Made by a program: the position numbers and the translations under genes. Below the pieces are notes generated by a model. It was given only the letters and a program-made list of their open reading frames with translations. It was not told the DNA's origin and searched no databases. DNA of 64,000 nt from Cristatella mucedo (lineage: Eukaryota; Bryozoa; Phylactolaemata; Cristatellidae): NCBI GenBank assembly GCA_009760855.2, contig WPIO01000038.1, forward strand, positions 1,081,001 through 1,145,000. The letters run 5' to 3'. Shown here in pieces: positions 22,924-33,359 of the stretch (position 1 is its first letter; each line of letters starts with the position of its first letter).

Positions 22924-25900
22924 ATATATAATTCATTTGCATATGGCCCTAAGAAAACTTAATCTCTATTTAGGCGGGGCTCAAGCCCACGACCTCGGCC
23001 ACACCTTGGTTGGGTCGAGCACCTTAACCACTGGGCCAAACCAGCTCCGCGAGTATTCCGCCGTGTTGAAGTTCAAACCGTGGGCATCCCGTACGATCAC
23101 TATGAGCAATCTAGCGCAGACTCACATGCCTTCCGTATATGCTAGAAAGGTAAGCTGTCGGTGCAGCAAGCGAACTGGATGCTTGCCTCGTGGCACTGCA
23201 ATGGCTCGCTAGACCGGATACAAGCGTCGCTGTCACTCACAATGCTGCGAGCTCTTGCAAGTTACGCATGCCCAGTTTCCTTCAGCTCCATGACACGGGT
23301 GCTGTAGCTGGCGCACTGTCTACTGAAATGCATTCAGATATCCCAATGGGCATTCAGCCAGCTGGTCGGTTGCCACGCTCATTTCTGCCACATCCAGTTC
23401 GCAAAGCCCCACTTCAGACGGGCGCTCGCTAACGAGCGGCAGCCACAGCGCGCACCTCCTCAGCGCGCACCCCCTCTGCTAGCGGGCACGCAGACGCGCC
23501 CGTGCGCCTTGCCTTTATCTCGATCTGATGACGCTCCTCTGCATCCTCCATTTCCCTATCCTTGTTGCGCAGCTCCGCTTTCTTCTCGTCCAGCTGTCTC
23601 TTGGTGATCTCCCAGAATGTGTTCACCTTGTCGCGCTCTAGCTGGAAGTAGTTGCGCTCCTCGCGCTCGCGATCCAGCTCCTCTCGAAGACGCACGATAT
23701 GCTCCTCCAGCTGCACGAAGCACGGCGCCAGCGTTGGACAATCGCCTACACTCGCGGCGGCGGCAAAGAACAACAGGCGGCGTGCAACACGCTGCGGATC
23801 GGCACTAAATCAGTCGACACGTGGACGATAAGGAGCTGCGCAACAAGCGGCGGATGCCAAAGCAGCAGCAGCAGCACTCGCACCATCGGCTTCACTCGCT
23901 GCAGCGACGGGGCGATGCAGCGATCGGCTACCACAGAGCTGGATTGACTGATACAAGCGGTAGCAGCCACATACAGGCTGGCAGCTGATGCGGAAAAACT
24001 CGAAAAACAGTGCTGCCGTCACCAACAGTGAGTAGCTCCTACTGACGAATCGGATGGCAGCAGAGAAAACCTGACGGCAGCTAGTTTTCATCTGATAAAT
24101 TGCTCTGAGCATGAAAACCTGTAAGTTAATCCCTTAAAGAGCAGGCGCTTCGGCAGACCGAGGCAGACCCACAAGTGCTTAGGTCAAAGACTGCTCAGAA
24201 ATGAGCAAACGAAAGAGAAAAGGTGCAAAGTCAATCGACCCAATCAAACCCAACCGTTGACTTGCCGGCATGGCCCTATGTTGTCACTGCTTTAACTGAT
24301 GGGATTTGCGCTCAAAGGAAGTTCACCTTGGAAAGTGCCGATGCACAAGGCTTCTCTGCACAATGCACTATGGCTAGAATGATGCGTCGCTGTTTCTTAG
24401 TAATAATACATTTGTTATAGCGCCCTCAGAGAACTCAATCTCTTTCTAGGCATTTTGCATTTGTTGCAAAAGAAGTTAACTGGGCTTGGCATTCCGGCTT
24501 TCGAAAGCCATTGTCACTAACAGCAATTACTATGCAGCTTGCACTCCGGCCTCAAGATACACATGGTTTTGGTAAAATCTCCCTCAGCCCCGGTGAACTC
24601 ATCTGTGTTTTTGTTATTCTGGAATGCTTTAGATAAATGAATACAGGTTAGCTGATTTAACTGCATCACTAACTCACTGCTTGCTGGTCTGCAGGCCTGT
24701 GCACTAAGGCGCTTGCAGCTGGTGCAAACCTCTGCAGCTAGGATTGTCTGTCGTGAGCATAGCAGTTGTCCCTTCACCACATCGCACCACTTCTCTCCGA
24801 TCTGCACTGGCTCCCAGCCAAGAGACGCATCAACTTCAAGGTTTTGTCACTCATTTTGAGGTCTATTCATTCTGCGGCTCCAGCCTATCTACAAGATCAA
24901 CTTACTCACTAAGCTAAGCATCGTGCCCCCCCCCCCCCCCCGCTTTTCAGAATCTAACTGCTGTTGACCGTGCCTTTAGTTCGTTTGCTCCCAAAGCCTG
25001 GAACTCACTCCCGACTTGCTACACGACATCTCCTGACATGTCCACATTTAAAAAGAACTTAAAAACCCACCTATTTAGGACAGCATTTAGTGGGTTCCGG
25101 TGATACGTCCTTTATGTGCTTATGCATGCTGACACTGTGCATGCTGCCACTAACCACACTTGCATGCTGACCCCTGTGCATGTCGCCCCAAACCATGTTA
25201 CTCATGTTGTTTATCAAGCATAATATTACTCACCATTCAATCGCGTTTCCTTTTGCAGCAAATGTAAATCACCGAGAAAGAGATTGATTTCTCTGAGGGC
25301 GCTTTATCAAGTACATTATTATTATTATTATTAAATGCATTATTATTATTATAATCATTATATAGTGCAGCAGAGGAGTCCTAATGGCTATCAACGCTGC
25401 TTGCAGTGGACAATAAAAGATCGCCCACTGTAGGACTCAAACCTGCGACCAGGTTCGTGAACAGTAAGCACCTTACCTCCTGGGCCAAGACCCAGGTGCA
25501 GGCGTACCAGGGAATGTTTTAGAGCACGTTACAAGCCACCGGTCTCAATAACCAGTTGCACCGAGAGTCCTAATGGTTAGCTTAGCATGCTGGCCTGCCT
25601 GGCTTCGCATGCTGGGCAGCATAATAATTAAGAGCTTCTTCATGCTTGACATCGTGCAAGTGACGTGCAGGCCTTGGTTACCTATACCCTTGCAGTGAGT
25701 TAGTAAAGCACCTGGATATAGATTAAGTTCTCTTAGGTGGCCACGCAAGCAGGCTATACTTGCTGATTGTTATCATTACCGCTATTACTATTATTATTAC
25801 TGCTTCTCATAGGACACCCTAAGCGTGTGGCTGGATTAAAAGGCTTTGCTCTTCTAATAGGTGATGCTATTGTGCGACCTTCACCACGTGCTCGTAATCT

Positions 25901-27261
25901 AGGTGTCGTGTTCGACAGCTGCCTCAATTTCAAAAGCTTCATTCAGAAGACTGCCTCTACAGCTAGCCATCACATCCAATCCCTATCCAAGATTAGAAGC
26001 TGTCTCCCACAGTGGCTTGTAAAAAATTTAACTAGCTCTTTAGTTCTGTCCCGGCTTGATTATTGTAACCCCTTTTGGCTGGGCTACCAAAGAAAGCTAT
26101 TATGACACTTCAGCGGACTATGAATATGGCTGCAAGGCTGGTCTTCAAGTCCCAGCGGTTTGAGCACGTGTCACCTTTGCTGAAAGAGCTAGGATGGTTG
26201 CCGGTTGAGCAAAGGATACAGGGCAAAGTTCTTATGCTGACCCACAAGGCCCGCCACGGCTTGGCTCCTTCGTACCTAGCTGAACTGCTGCATCAGTTTC
26301 AGCCTGTTTGCACCCTCAAGTCCTGTGTGGACAATAAATTAGCTGTCCCATTCCTCCGCTTAAAGACAGTTGGCGACAGAAGCTTTAGCTCTGCAGGTCC
26401 TAGACTGTGGAACTCGCTTCCACAATTCTTGAGCAACGACATCTACTCTCCAACTGCCGACTATGGCACATCTTTTTCAGCGGTCCTGAACTGCTACTTC
26501 TTTGCTACTCACTACCTCAACTGCTCTCCTAACTCTGCTATGCTTCCCACTTTCTCTTTGTTGCATGAGACGAAGTCTGTTAGCTACCGAATGCGTACCG
26601 AAAGCTGCTTAGGCTGTGAGTGCGCTATACAAAACTCTCCTGCGTAACACCCACATGTCTTTATGACTATGTGGAGTTACTGACGGAGATACATTACATT
26701 ACATTACATTACTATCCGTCCGATCTTTTGATCCTACTACTATCCGTCTGATCATCGCTCTCGTAGGAGTGGGCAGGACGTGCACTGATGCTGCTGCTGC
26801 GGTAGTGCTTGCGGAGCACTCACCTGCTCCTTGCTCATCTCCTCAGTGGATACGCCATCGATGACGGTGGGGGTCTTTGCCTTGGCCGACTTCTTTTTCT
26901 TGCCGCCGCCGCTCTTCTTCTTCGGAGGCTACGTGAGCAAAGGAGCGAGCTGGCCGGTGGTGGCAAGCATGGTGGTCCGCGAAGGGTACGAGGATACCGG
27001 GAGCGTAGCTAGCGCCACAGTTCCCAAATAAATTGCCACAACTAGTACATTGTTTCAAAATATAAAGGTTCCAGAGGTCCGAAAATTTGCATAACCAATT
27101 CGTACACCAAACTAACAGCTCTACAGCATGATGAACAACCTTAAGACACTGTCCCAAGAGTGTCAGCCTATCTAAAGGAGCTTGAAAACGAAATGAGAGA
27201 TTAAGGGCTTCAGAGTGGAAGTATGAAACATATGCAGTCTCCTACAATTTATACAATATAC

Positions 27262-27309
<48 letters not shown>

Positions 27310-27909
27310 CTCAGAAAACCCGCGGGTATACTAAAACGGTTCGCACGAGCTTAAACTCGGAAAAAGCAGTAGTATGGTAGCACGTGGGAGAAAATGAATG
27401 GGAATAGATATTCAGCACAGGCGGTAAGCTCGGCGAGGTACTTCTGCCTGTAACGCAGACAGAAAGAGGATTAAACCCAAAAAATCTGGTTTACATGATA
27501 CAAAATATCGATTAATACATGATGAAAAAACTCCACCACTAACTGAGCTAGCAATTATTCACAGCAAAACATGAGTGCTCGATTTTAGCATTGGAACGTT
27601 TGAGAGTATTCACATGCACTCTCGATAGCGTGATCTTTATCGCAAACTAAAATTATATGGACCACATATTAGTTGAATTAATTTCAGCTAATGCAGAAGA
27701 AATATTTAACATTTTAAGAAAATATAGATATTCAATCTCATTGCTATGATGTGCTACCCAGTCTTCGTCGCAGTCCTGTCACTTATCTAGCAAAAACCAC
27801 TGGACGGACATGCATAAGCTCCTACAAGTCCTGACGAAAAGAATATATTCTACACAGCCGACAATACGGGAGTATAGGTTGAAAGTTTCAGAAATCACCA
27901 TCCTACCAT
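15715..27909 (-). CDS. DRC4: dynein regulatory complex subunit 4 (DRC4/GAS8), spliced gene
   Basis: DRC4/GAS8 is a coiled-coil subunit of the nexin-dynein regulatory complex, which links doublet microtubules in motile axonemes and regulates dynein. Nine exons are proposed on the minus strand: 27,909-27,907 (ATG only, inferred), 26,928-26,824, 23,710-23,513, 19,021-18,815, 18,592-18,332, 17,997-17,830, 17,653-17,567, 17,324-17,115 and 15,930-15,715. Every coding length is a multiple of three, so all introns are phase 0. The spliced product is 484 residues, and family members are about 480. It has a Lys-rich N-terminus, a long charged coiled coil, the conserved [14 protein letters not shown] block, and a C-terminus ending near GQGPAGLV. 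All blocks match the vertebrate protein in order. Intron 3 uses a GC donor. The large introns hold LINE and SINE copies. I see no frame break. Confidence 0.95.
17115..17324 (-). CDS. DRC4: DRC4 exon 8
   Basis: Encodes residues 344-413 with [29 protein letters not shown] and SNLDPTAL. Acceptor GAGCAG before GTGCAG; donor GAG followed by GTACAT. Confidence 0.96.
17567..17653 (-). CDS. DRC4: DRC4 exon 7 (short)
   Basis: 29 codons, residues 315-343, carrying [14 protein letters not shown] and [12 protein letters not shown], which match the family segment before [11 protein letters not shown]. Acceptor GCGCAG before AATGCC; donor AAG followed by GTGAGC. It has no Met codon, so a simple ORF listing misses it. 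Confidence 0.95.
17830..17997 (-). CDS. DRC4: DRC4 exon 6
   Basis: Encodes residues 259-314, beginning [16 protein letters not shown] and including [16 protein letters not shown] and [10 protein letters not shown]. Acceptor GCTTAG before GACCAA; donor ATC followed by GTAAGC. It is part of the predicted GAS coiled-coil domain. Confidence 0.95.
18332..18592 (-). CDS. DRC4: DRC4 exon 5
   Basis: Encodes residues 172-258 with [28 protein letters not shown] and the most diagnostic block, [18 protein letters not shown]. The acceptor at 18,593-18,594 puts the first codon at ACG. The MAAQ reading upstream is intron. Donor AAG followed by GTAAGC. Confidence 0.97.
18815..19021 (-). CDS. DRC4: DRC4 exon 4
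   Basis: Encodes residues 103-171, from [16 protein letters not shown] to EDIIKNLVK, with [14 protein letters not shown] between. Acceptor CTGCAG before GTCTAC; donor AAG followed by GTGGGT. Confidence 0.96.
19985..20100 (-). mobile_element. SINE family A copy in DRC4 intron, diverged
   Basis: Reverse-oriented remnants of the SINE tail (CCTAAGAGAACTTAGTC) and body (GGCTTGAGCCCATGACCT) are visible. Several substitutions make the boundaries approximate. Confidence 0.55.
20770..21890 (+). mobile_element. 5'-truncated LINE copy in DRC4 intron 3
   Basis: Starts inside the reverse transcriptase (a TTTGCTTTGATCCCTCCCAG block and SNSLNSLAA-like coding). It continues through [35 protein letters not shown] and [13 protein letters not shown], and ends with the family terminus and an (ATT)n tail at about 21,850-21,890. 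The open frames at 20,893-21,075 and 21,171-21,593 are its remains. It lies opposite to DRC4 transcription. Confidence 0.9.
22839..22918. repeat. (CA)n microsatellite
   Basis: An uninterrupted CA run of about 80 bp, sitting next to a SINE family A copy in minus orientation. Confidence 0.98.
22930..23052 (-). mobile_element. SINE family A copy in DRC4 intron 3
   Basis: Reverse complement of the SINE: tail ATGGCCCTAAGAAAACTTAA, B-box GGCTCAAGCCCACGACCT and A-box region AAGGTGCTCGACCCAACC preceded by GGTTTGGCCCAGTGG. Confidence 0.75.
23513..23710 (-). CDS. DRC4: DRC4 exon 3, GC splice donor
   Basis: Encodes residues 37-102, with [19 protein letters not shown] and [18 protein letters not shown]. 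It ends at HQIEIK, which must join [10 protein letters not shown] of exon 4. The base pair after the last AAG codon is GC (AAG then GCAAGG), with no GT nearby that keeps the family sequence. This is a GC-AG intron. Acceptor GTGCAG before CTGGAG. Confidence 0.95.
24405..24480 (-). mobile_element. LINE 3'-end fragment
   Basis: AATAATACATTTGTTATAGC then CCTCAGAGAACTCAATCTCT and TTCTAGGC. A very short terminal copy. Confidence 0.7.
24655..25345 (+). mobile_element. 5'-truncated LINE copy in DRC4 intron 2
   Basis: Has the C-terminal LINE block (CTGGTCTGCAGGCCTGTGC, a CACTTCTCTCCGATCTGCAC region and AAAGCCTGGAACTCACTCCC), then GACACTGTGCATGCTGCCAC, the family terminus and an (ATT)n tail. A poly-C run at 24,927-24,941 interrupts it. 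Confidence 0.85.
25355..25500 (-). mobile_element. tRNA-derived SINE, family B
   Basis: On the minus strand, TGGCCCAGGAGGTAAGGTGC (A-box-like) precedes GGTCGCAGGTTTGAGTCCTA (B-box) and a tail with GTGGGCGATCTTTTATTGTC. Related copies lie at about 31,415-31,555 and, in pieces, 30,950-31,130. Confidence 0.7.
25795..26710 (+). mobile_element. second LINE family, 5'-truncated, in DRC4 intron 2
   Basis: Encodes the C-terminal part of a different L2/CR1-like protein. Visible blocks are [63 protein letters not shown] and [11 protein letters not shown] frameshift at about 26,080-26,105 breaks the frame. The 3' end is an (ATTAC)n run at about 26,690-26,713, unlike the (ATT)n of the main family. Confidence 0.85.
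26824..26928 (-). CDS. DRC4: DRC4 exon 2 (Lys-rich N-terminus)
   Basis: 35 codons, residues 2-36, starting [18 protein letters not shown] and ending EEMSKEQ, as in the family N-terminus. A TAG just before CCTCCG serves as the intron acceptor, so the initiating Met must come from an upstream exon. Donor CAG followed by GTGAGT. Confidence 0.9.
27264..27309. repeat. (TG)n microsatellite
   Basis: A TG run of about 42 bp in DRC4 intron 1, preceded by ATATACATATATG. Confidence 0.97.
27907..27909 (-). CDS. DRC4: proposed DRC4 exon 1: initiator codon at splice donor
   Basis: Exon 2 needs only a Met in phase 0. On the minus strand here, GATG is followed immediately by GTAGGAT, a usable donor, which would give an MPPKKK start like other family members. 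An X-box-like site lies 78 bp upstream. This is inference; other ATG-GT sites upstream of exon 2 cannot be excluded. Confidence 0.5.
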
Positions 27910-27986
27910 CGTTTATGGTGCTTTTCCGAGCGCGGATTAAACTGCGACAGGACGGATCCCTGGTTTATTGTCCTTCGAGGCCTGCG

Positions 27987-27999
27987 GTTGCTAGGTATA
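27987..27999 (-). promoter_or_regulatory. X-box-like (RFX) motif upstream of DRC4
   Basis: Minus-strand TATACCTAGCAAC. The right half AGCAAC fits RGYAAC exactly. The left half TATACC fits four of six positions of GTNRCC, with a one-base spacer. RFX factors drive many ciliary genes through such sites close to the start, and this one lies 78 bp from the proposed DRC4 ATG. Confidence 0.5.
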
Positions 28000-28920
28000 T
28001 CATGGCGGTGCTTCCGCCGGATAAGGTGGTAGTCTGTAACGGCTGGCGACAGGGGGGGGACACACCTTGTTACGGCTGATGGCAAAACATATTGAATACG
28101 CAGGACGAAATGTGATCTTTTATGAAACGTAAGTATTCACGCAGTATTCCACAGATACTGATTTAGTATTTTACGTTCAGGAACTTGTTATTGCGCTCGC
28201 TATTTATAGCACGGGTTTTCCAAGATACCTGATGTTTCGATATTGCGTTGTCCCTGAACTTAAATGGCCACGTTATTTTTACTTTATTGAGCGATAAAAC
28301 GATGTAGCGGATCCGTATTTAAATCCACCATAAATTCTGACCGTGTAGTGTCCGCGAAGATTTTCGCGACGAGCACAGCATGGAAGATGACGTCGAGCTG
28401 TCGAAGCACCGGAGCCCCATTTTACATGGAAATAAGACATATTTGACAAAAACTTTCCTCGTGGAAATATAATTCTTGCCTATTTTGATCCGACTATTAC
28501 GTAAACTCATTAGACGCCCCCTTAGAACTTAGTCTTAGCCATTTGTATCCGGTTCTAGTTCCGGCCCGAGGCTAGCGTCGTTTGTGGTCGCGATCTTTGT
28601 GCGATATCATGAGTTTTTAATTTTTTTGCCGCGGCTTTGATTACCGTGCCTCAAGTGATTCGTCCACCACCTTGGCCTAACCTGCTTCGGTAACTTATTC
28701 ATCGCCCGGAAAGCACTCGGCGTACCCTCATGAGACTCCGGCGGCTCGGCTGCGTGAGTACTGCTAGTAACGCTGACTGTACCCGTACGACTCGGCTCGT
28801 GTCCGTTCCTTTACTGCTATAAGATTTATAACTTGGACTGACTCCGTGGCATCCGAATGCTCTAGCATTCGAGGTCAAGTGGCTAGCTGAACGACTCAAG
28901 GCATGCCACGGTGGCTACCT
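28000..28920. other. intergenic, probable DRC4 upstream region
   Basis: Apart from the DRC4 promoter candidate at its left end I see no gene or repeat. Short open frames at 28,319-28,510 and 28,699-28,899 (minus) show no recognisable motif. Confidence 0.35.
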
Positions 28921-28929
28921 AGTGCCCCA

Positions 28930-29235
28930 ATAGCGATAGTAATAATAATAATAATAATAATATTGCACTTGATAAAGCGCTCTCAGAGAACTCAATTTGT
29001 TTCTAGGCGCTTTACATTTACTGCAAAGGGAAACGCGATTGAATGGTGAGTAATAATATGCTTGATAAACAACATGAATAACATGGTTAGGGGTGACATG
29101 CACAGGGTCAGCATGCAAGTGTGGTTAGTGACAGCATGCAGTGTCAGAAAGGCACATGAAGGACGAATCACGGGGACCCACTAAATGCTGTCCTAAATAG
29201 GTGATTTTGAGTTACTTTTAAATTTGGTCAAGTCA
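28930..29235 (-). mobile_element. LINE 3'-end fragment
   Basis: (AAT)n run, TGCACTTGATAAAGCGCTCT, the CTCAATTTGTTTCTAGGCGC variant, CATGCTGACACTGCATGC-type blocks in reverse, and a remnant of the C-terminal coding edge. Confidence 0.85.
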
Positions 29236-29239
29236 AGGG

Positions 29240-30900
29240 ATGTTGTGATGCGATGTCAGATTGTTGTGCTGCAAGCACACTGATTTAGCTGAGAGGACGT
29301 GAACTTTTCTTCTCCTGCCTGCGAGCCCGCATCCGCGTGGGAAGTACGACCGTGAACTAGATTGACAGCAGCTGTTGTGTGCTGCTGCTGCTGCTGATTG
29401 TAAGGTAGCATCCTTCTCTGCCACGCTTTGCTGCTTGCTTCTATGCCTTTTCCGGCCTCGACTGTAACCTCGTCCGTGTGCAGTGCATCTCAGTTGTTCG
29501 CAGTACGACGTGGGCCTGCATGCTGGGCTCCATGCATCCTGGGCTCCATGCATCGGGCGGCACTACGGAGCAAAAATCAGTTGCAAAGCAGCCACTCGGT
29601 CCATATGGCTGTGTGGAATTGAGGGCGGAAATGCTGTAGCAAAGGCAGCCGGTGTAGGCCGGCTTCTAAAGCTGCTGCCCGACGTAGACAGGGTAGTCGG
29701 ACTTTAAGGCGACAGCCTTCAGTGTTTATACATTTGATCATGTTTTATTTTTCTTGGATTTGTGGACAGATTTGAGACTCAATGTTGAATGAGCAAGGCT
29801 TATATCATTTGAGAAGTCAATATGTAGGTCATCTTACCGTAGGTCAAACCGAGGTAGACCATAGGTAGACCGTAGGTCATCTACCATAGAACTTGAGATC
29901 ATGATAAAATGGTCTCTGGCCCTTACAGTCTCTGGCTTGGGCCTGTTGGGCCGGAATAACAAGTGAAGTGTCATTCTCATGCTCTCAATGCTTGTCATTT
30001 AAAGGGGGAAGGCGGTATCTTTTAACGACTGCTTAAGTGTCTGAGCTGAATTCTTGTCGTGTGTATGTCACATAACTGCAATGTATTGCCCTGCTCTTAT
30101 AAGAACCGAGCCAGTCAGTGGTCTAGGCGACTGCCTTCAGCCAGAACTGCAGGTTGGCCAGTTGTGCTCGTCCGACAGAGAACGGCTTGCTTGTGGCCAA
30201 TCTTTTGATACTGGGACTTCATGATCATCATCTCCAAGTCTGCTGCACCTGAACAGGGCCCAAGTCTGCTGTGCCATGTAGATGCTACATGATCTCTCCG
30301 ATTCATCTAGCTTCCGAATTACAGAAATCTGAACCAACCTACTCAGTTTCCTGCGACTGGACTATAGATTTAATTTTCGTTCGACCATATCTCAAAAGAT
30401 GTAAATTGGATGCCTACCTTGCAGACATCAGGTTATGGGTATCGGCCAATGCCTTTGACTGAATGATGATGCAATTGAACTTCTCTCGGGGGGGGATGCT
30501 TAGCCCGTATCTATAATTTGTCACTAGCTGCTCCTAATTGGAGGTGCAGCCGGATGACCATCAAGTCTTTGTAACATCCTCTTTCATGACCGTCTAATTT
30601 TCAATGGGATTATTCACAAGATCTCCTCAGCTAGTGACTTGGCTTGTCCCACCCCCTCCCCCATCTAGGATCAGGCCCTTCCTTCAGCGACGGCTATTTA
30701 AAAGATCTTGGTTCTCTGGTTTGGCCCAGGGCTAGGCTGTGTAACTCGGGGCACAGTCGAGCAGGGAAAGCCCTCTTAAGTATTTCAAAATACCGAAGGC
30801 CATCAGGACTGAGCAGCGAAAAAAATGTTGCCTCGAGCGGCAAACGATCCCGAACGAAACCTCTTGGTCATTGTGCATTGTTCCTAATAAAAGGTTAGTT
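29240..30900. other. intergenic, no recognised gene
   Basis: Only short overlapping open frames. A small cluster of GTAGGTC, GTAGACC and related direct and inverted words lies at about 29,826-29,890. Confidence 0.35.
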
Positions 30901-30949
30901 GATTTAGCAGCCTCGTTTGTGTAGCTGCAGAAGAGCCTTATCACATCAG

Positions 30950-31130
30950 CTTGCAGTTATAAATGAAGGATCGCCCACGGCAAACTTCGAACTCGCAACC
31001 TCGGGCGTGAGGAACGAACACCTTACCTTCCGGGCTATCATGGCCCTTGCAGAATTGCCTGCTGTAGGACTCGAACCTGTCATCATTGGCCGTAAAGTGG
31101 GAGCACTGAACCCCAGGGCCAAGATCTAGT
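30950..31130 (-). mobile_element. SINE family B fragments
   Basis: Two partial head regions in minus orientation are visible: GGATCGCCCACGGCAAACTT with CACCTTACCTTCCGGGC, and CTGTAGGACTCGAACCTG (a B-box in reverse) with GCACTGAACCCCAGGGCCAA. Boundaries are approximate. Confidence 0.45.
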
Positions 31131-31414
31131 GGCTAGTAACCTCGAGAAGAGTCCGCAGTGTGCGCAGTTGTCGGCCTTTAGCCTGAATTCGTACCGGTTC
31201 GACCAAAGCGGCTCACTGGCTTGTCTCAGTACTGAAGCCTCCAGCCAGATTCAGTAATACCACAATAATGCCGTGCCCCCCCCCCCCCCAGAGCTGCTGA
31301 GTTAAGCCCCCTTCATGTGGGATCTTGCAGTCTAGGACAGGTTCCTCTATGACCAGCCTGCAGCCACTCATGCTTGGTGCAATGTATTTTATTTACTTTA
31401 AGCTGATTCTGTAC

Positions 31415-31555
31415 AGTCTTGTTTATATAGTGGCATTAGAGCCTCCACGGCTATCACCACCACTTGCAGTGGTCAATAAAGGATTGACCACTGCAGGACT
31501 CTAACCTGCGACTCCATGGTTCGTGAAGATTGAGCACCTTACCGCTGGGGCTAGA
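31415..31555 (-). mobile_element. SINE family B copy
   Basis: Matches the 25.4-kb copy in order: CTTGCAGTGGTCAATAAAGG, CACTGCAGGACTCTAACCTG (B-box in reverse), GTTCGTGAAGATTGAGCACC and the TTACCGCTGGGG A-box end. It abuts a LINE fragment. Confidence 0.65.
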
Positions 31556-31559
31556 CAAT

Positions 31560-32055
31560 ATCCCCCTATCAGATCTACTCTCCCACCAGGCTAAGCATCG
31601 TACTGCTTGCTTTTTGGAATCTAACCGTTTACCCATACCTCATACAAACCTCAAATTCTATGGAGACCGTGCATTTCGTTCGTTTGCTCCCAAAGCCTGG
31701 AACTCGCTTCCCACTTGCTTCACAAAATCCCGGCATGACTTGACACATTTAAAAAGAAACCAAAAGCTCGTCTATTTATCACAGCATTTAGTGGGTCCTT
31801 GATATTCGTCCTTTGTGTGCTTATGCGTGCTGACACTATGCAGGCTGCCACTAACCACATTTTGCATGCAGCCACTAACCATATTTTGCATGCTGACCCT
31901 GTTCATGTCACCTCTAACCATGGTTATGCTTGTTGTCATTGAGCATGCTACCACTAACCATTCGATCGTGCTTCTTTTGCAGCAAATGTAAAGTGCCTAG
32001 AAAGGTATTGAGTGAGTTCTCTGAAGGGGCTATATCAAATGTATTATTACTATTA
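31560..32055 (+). mobile_element. 5'-truncated LINE copy
   Basis: Coding remnant LLSHQAKHRTACFLESNRLP and [13 protein letters not shown], then the 3' region with duplicated GCATGCTGACC-like blocks, the terminus (AAATGTAAAGTGCCTAGAAA) and an (ATT)n-like tail. Confidence 0.85.
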
Positions 32056-32059
32056 TTCT

Positions 32060-33355
32060 CCTCACCATTTTGCCTATGCCCTCAATCCACCCCTGTGATT
32101 TTGAAGCAGCCACTTGCCAAGAGTTTACGGTCTGGTTTGACCGGCTAGCCTCGGCAGAGGGAGCAAATTGCACAGCAAAGCGATTGCCGTCGTAGATGTG
32201 AATGTGCTGCTTTTGATCGGCACTGATTGCCACTAACATTTCGAATGAGGCACCTGATTTATTCGGTGCCTTACCACATTAGCTGTTTCACTTTCTGGGC
32301 TCTGAGCAACTTCCTCGATGGACCACCCATGGTCTTCCAACAATCCCCCTGCCAGTGGAATGGCAGAGGCCAAACCCAGCATAACGCCTGTTTGTGTATA
32401 GCAGGCGAGATTTGCACATGGACATAGAAAGTCAGCTTCCGATGTCCTGGCTCTAATTGCATAATAGAGCCCTTCCCCCCTCTACCCAGTCATAAACTCA
32501 ACCAGGAAGAGACCACCTGTACTTCGATGTCCTTCGATCACAGCTTTTGGTAGCCTTTGCCATACAAATAGCAGAATATTATTATAATGCTGATACTCCC
32601 TGTTTCATTGACCCCCTTAAACTACACTCTTGCCTCTAGATGAGCACATTGCAGTAAGGTTGGGGTGAGAGGTTGTAGAGACAGCAATGGTCATAATTAC
32701 TTCCTGCTCCAGTGATATTGCTGCCCCCTCTAGTAAGAGCAAGACTTCGAGCCGAACGAAGCGTTGTTAATGGCTGGGTGTGTATCCAATGGATTGATTC
32801 GTGTGTTCAACGTCGATACGTGTTCCTCCTGCTTCCTGGCTGACCTTCTAAGTGTGCCCAAACTTTGCAACAACAGAACGTGGCATGTGCGCACCATGCA
32901 TGAATGCTCACAGTGATACCACTACTGTGTCGAATGTTGACTTAAGCTAAGTCTCCGCTATTTCTGCTTCTTTTGGTTGTGTTGTATACCATTTATCACC
33001 AACTCGTTATTCCCTACCGGGAATGGCAGGCCTTGCGGGTCAGAGTAAGAATTTTGCTTTTGTATTCATTGATCAATCGAAAGCCATCGTAGCTCTTTCC
33101 AGCTAAGGAGGCACATAGTAAAAGTAATAGCAATAATAAGACTTGCGTATGGTGCTCTAGGAGAACCTCTTTCTTTAAGACGCTTTGAGGCATTGCTGCT
33201 CCTCTTGGATTTGACCCGTGTCTGTGTGCTCGCGTGTGCGCGTGTGTGTGTGTGTGTGTGTGTGTGTGTCTGCATTGCCGTGCCTCACTCGGCTGCAGTG
33301 ACCGGGACAGCTGGCACGAGGCGATTACAGTCGCCTCCTTTTATCTTTAGCCCTA
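32060..33355. other. intergenic, upstream of SPATA2-like gene
   Basis: No recognised gene. It contains a (TG)n run at about 33,237-33,270 and a LINE/SINE-tail remnant near 33,130-33,190. The promoter and 5' untranslated region of the SPATA2-like gene are probably here, but no core promoter stands out. Confidence 0.35.
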
Positions 33356-33359
33356 AGCC

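Noticed and set aside
22784-23212. Thr-His repeat open frame of 142 codons
   Set aside because: Reads through a CA microsatellite into a reverse SINE.
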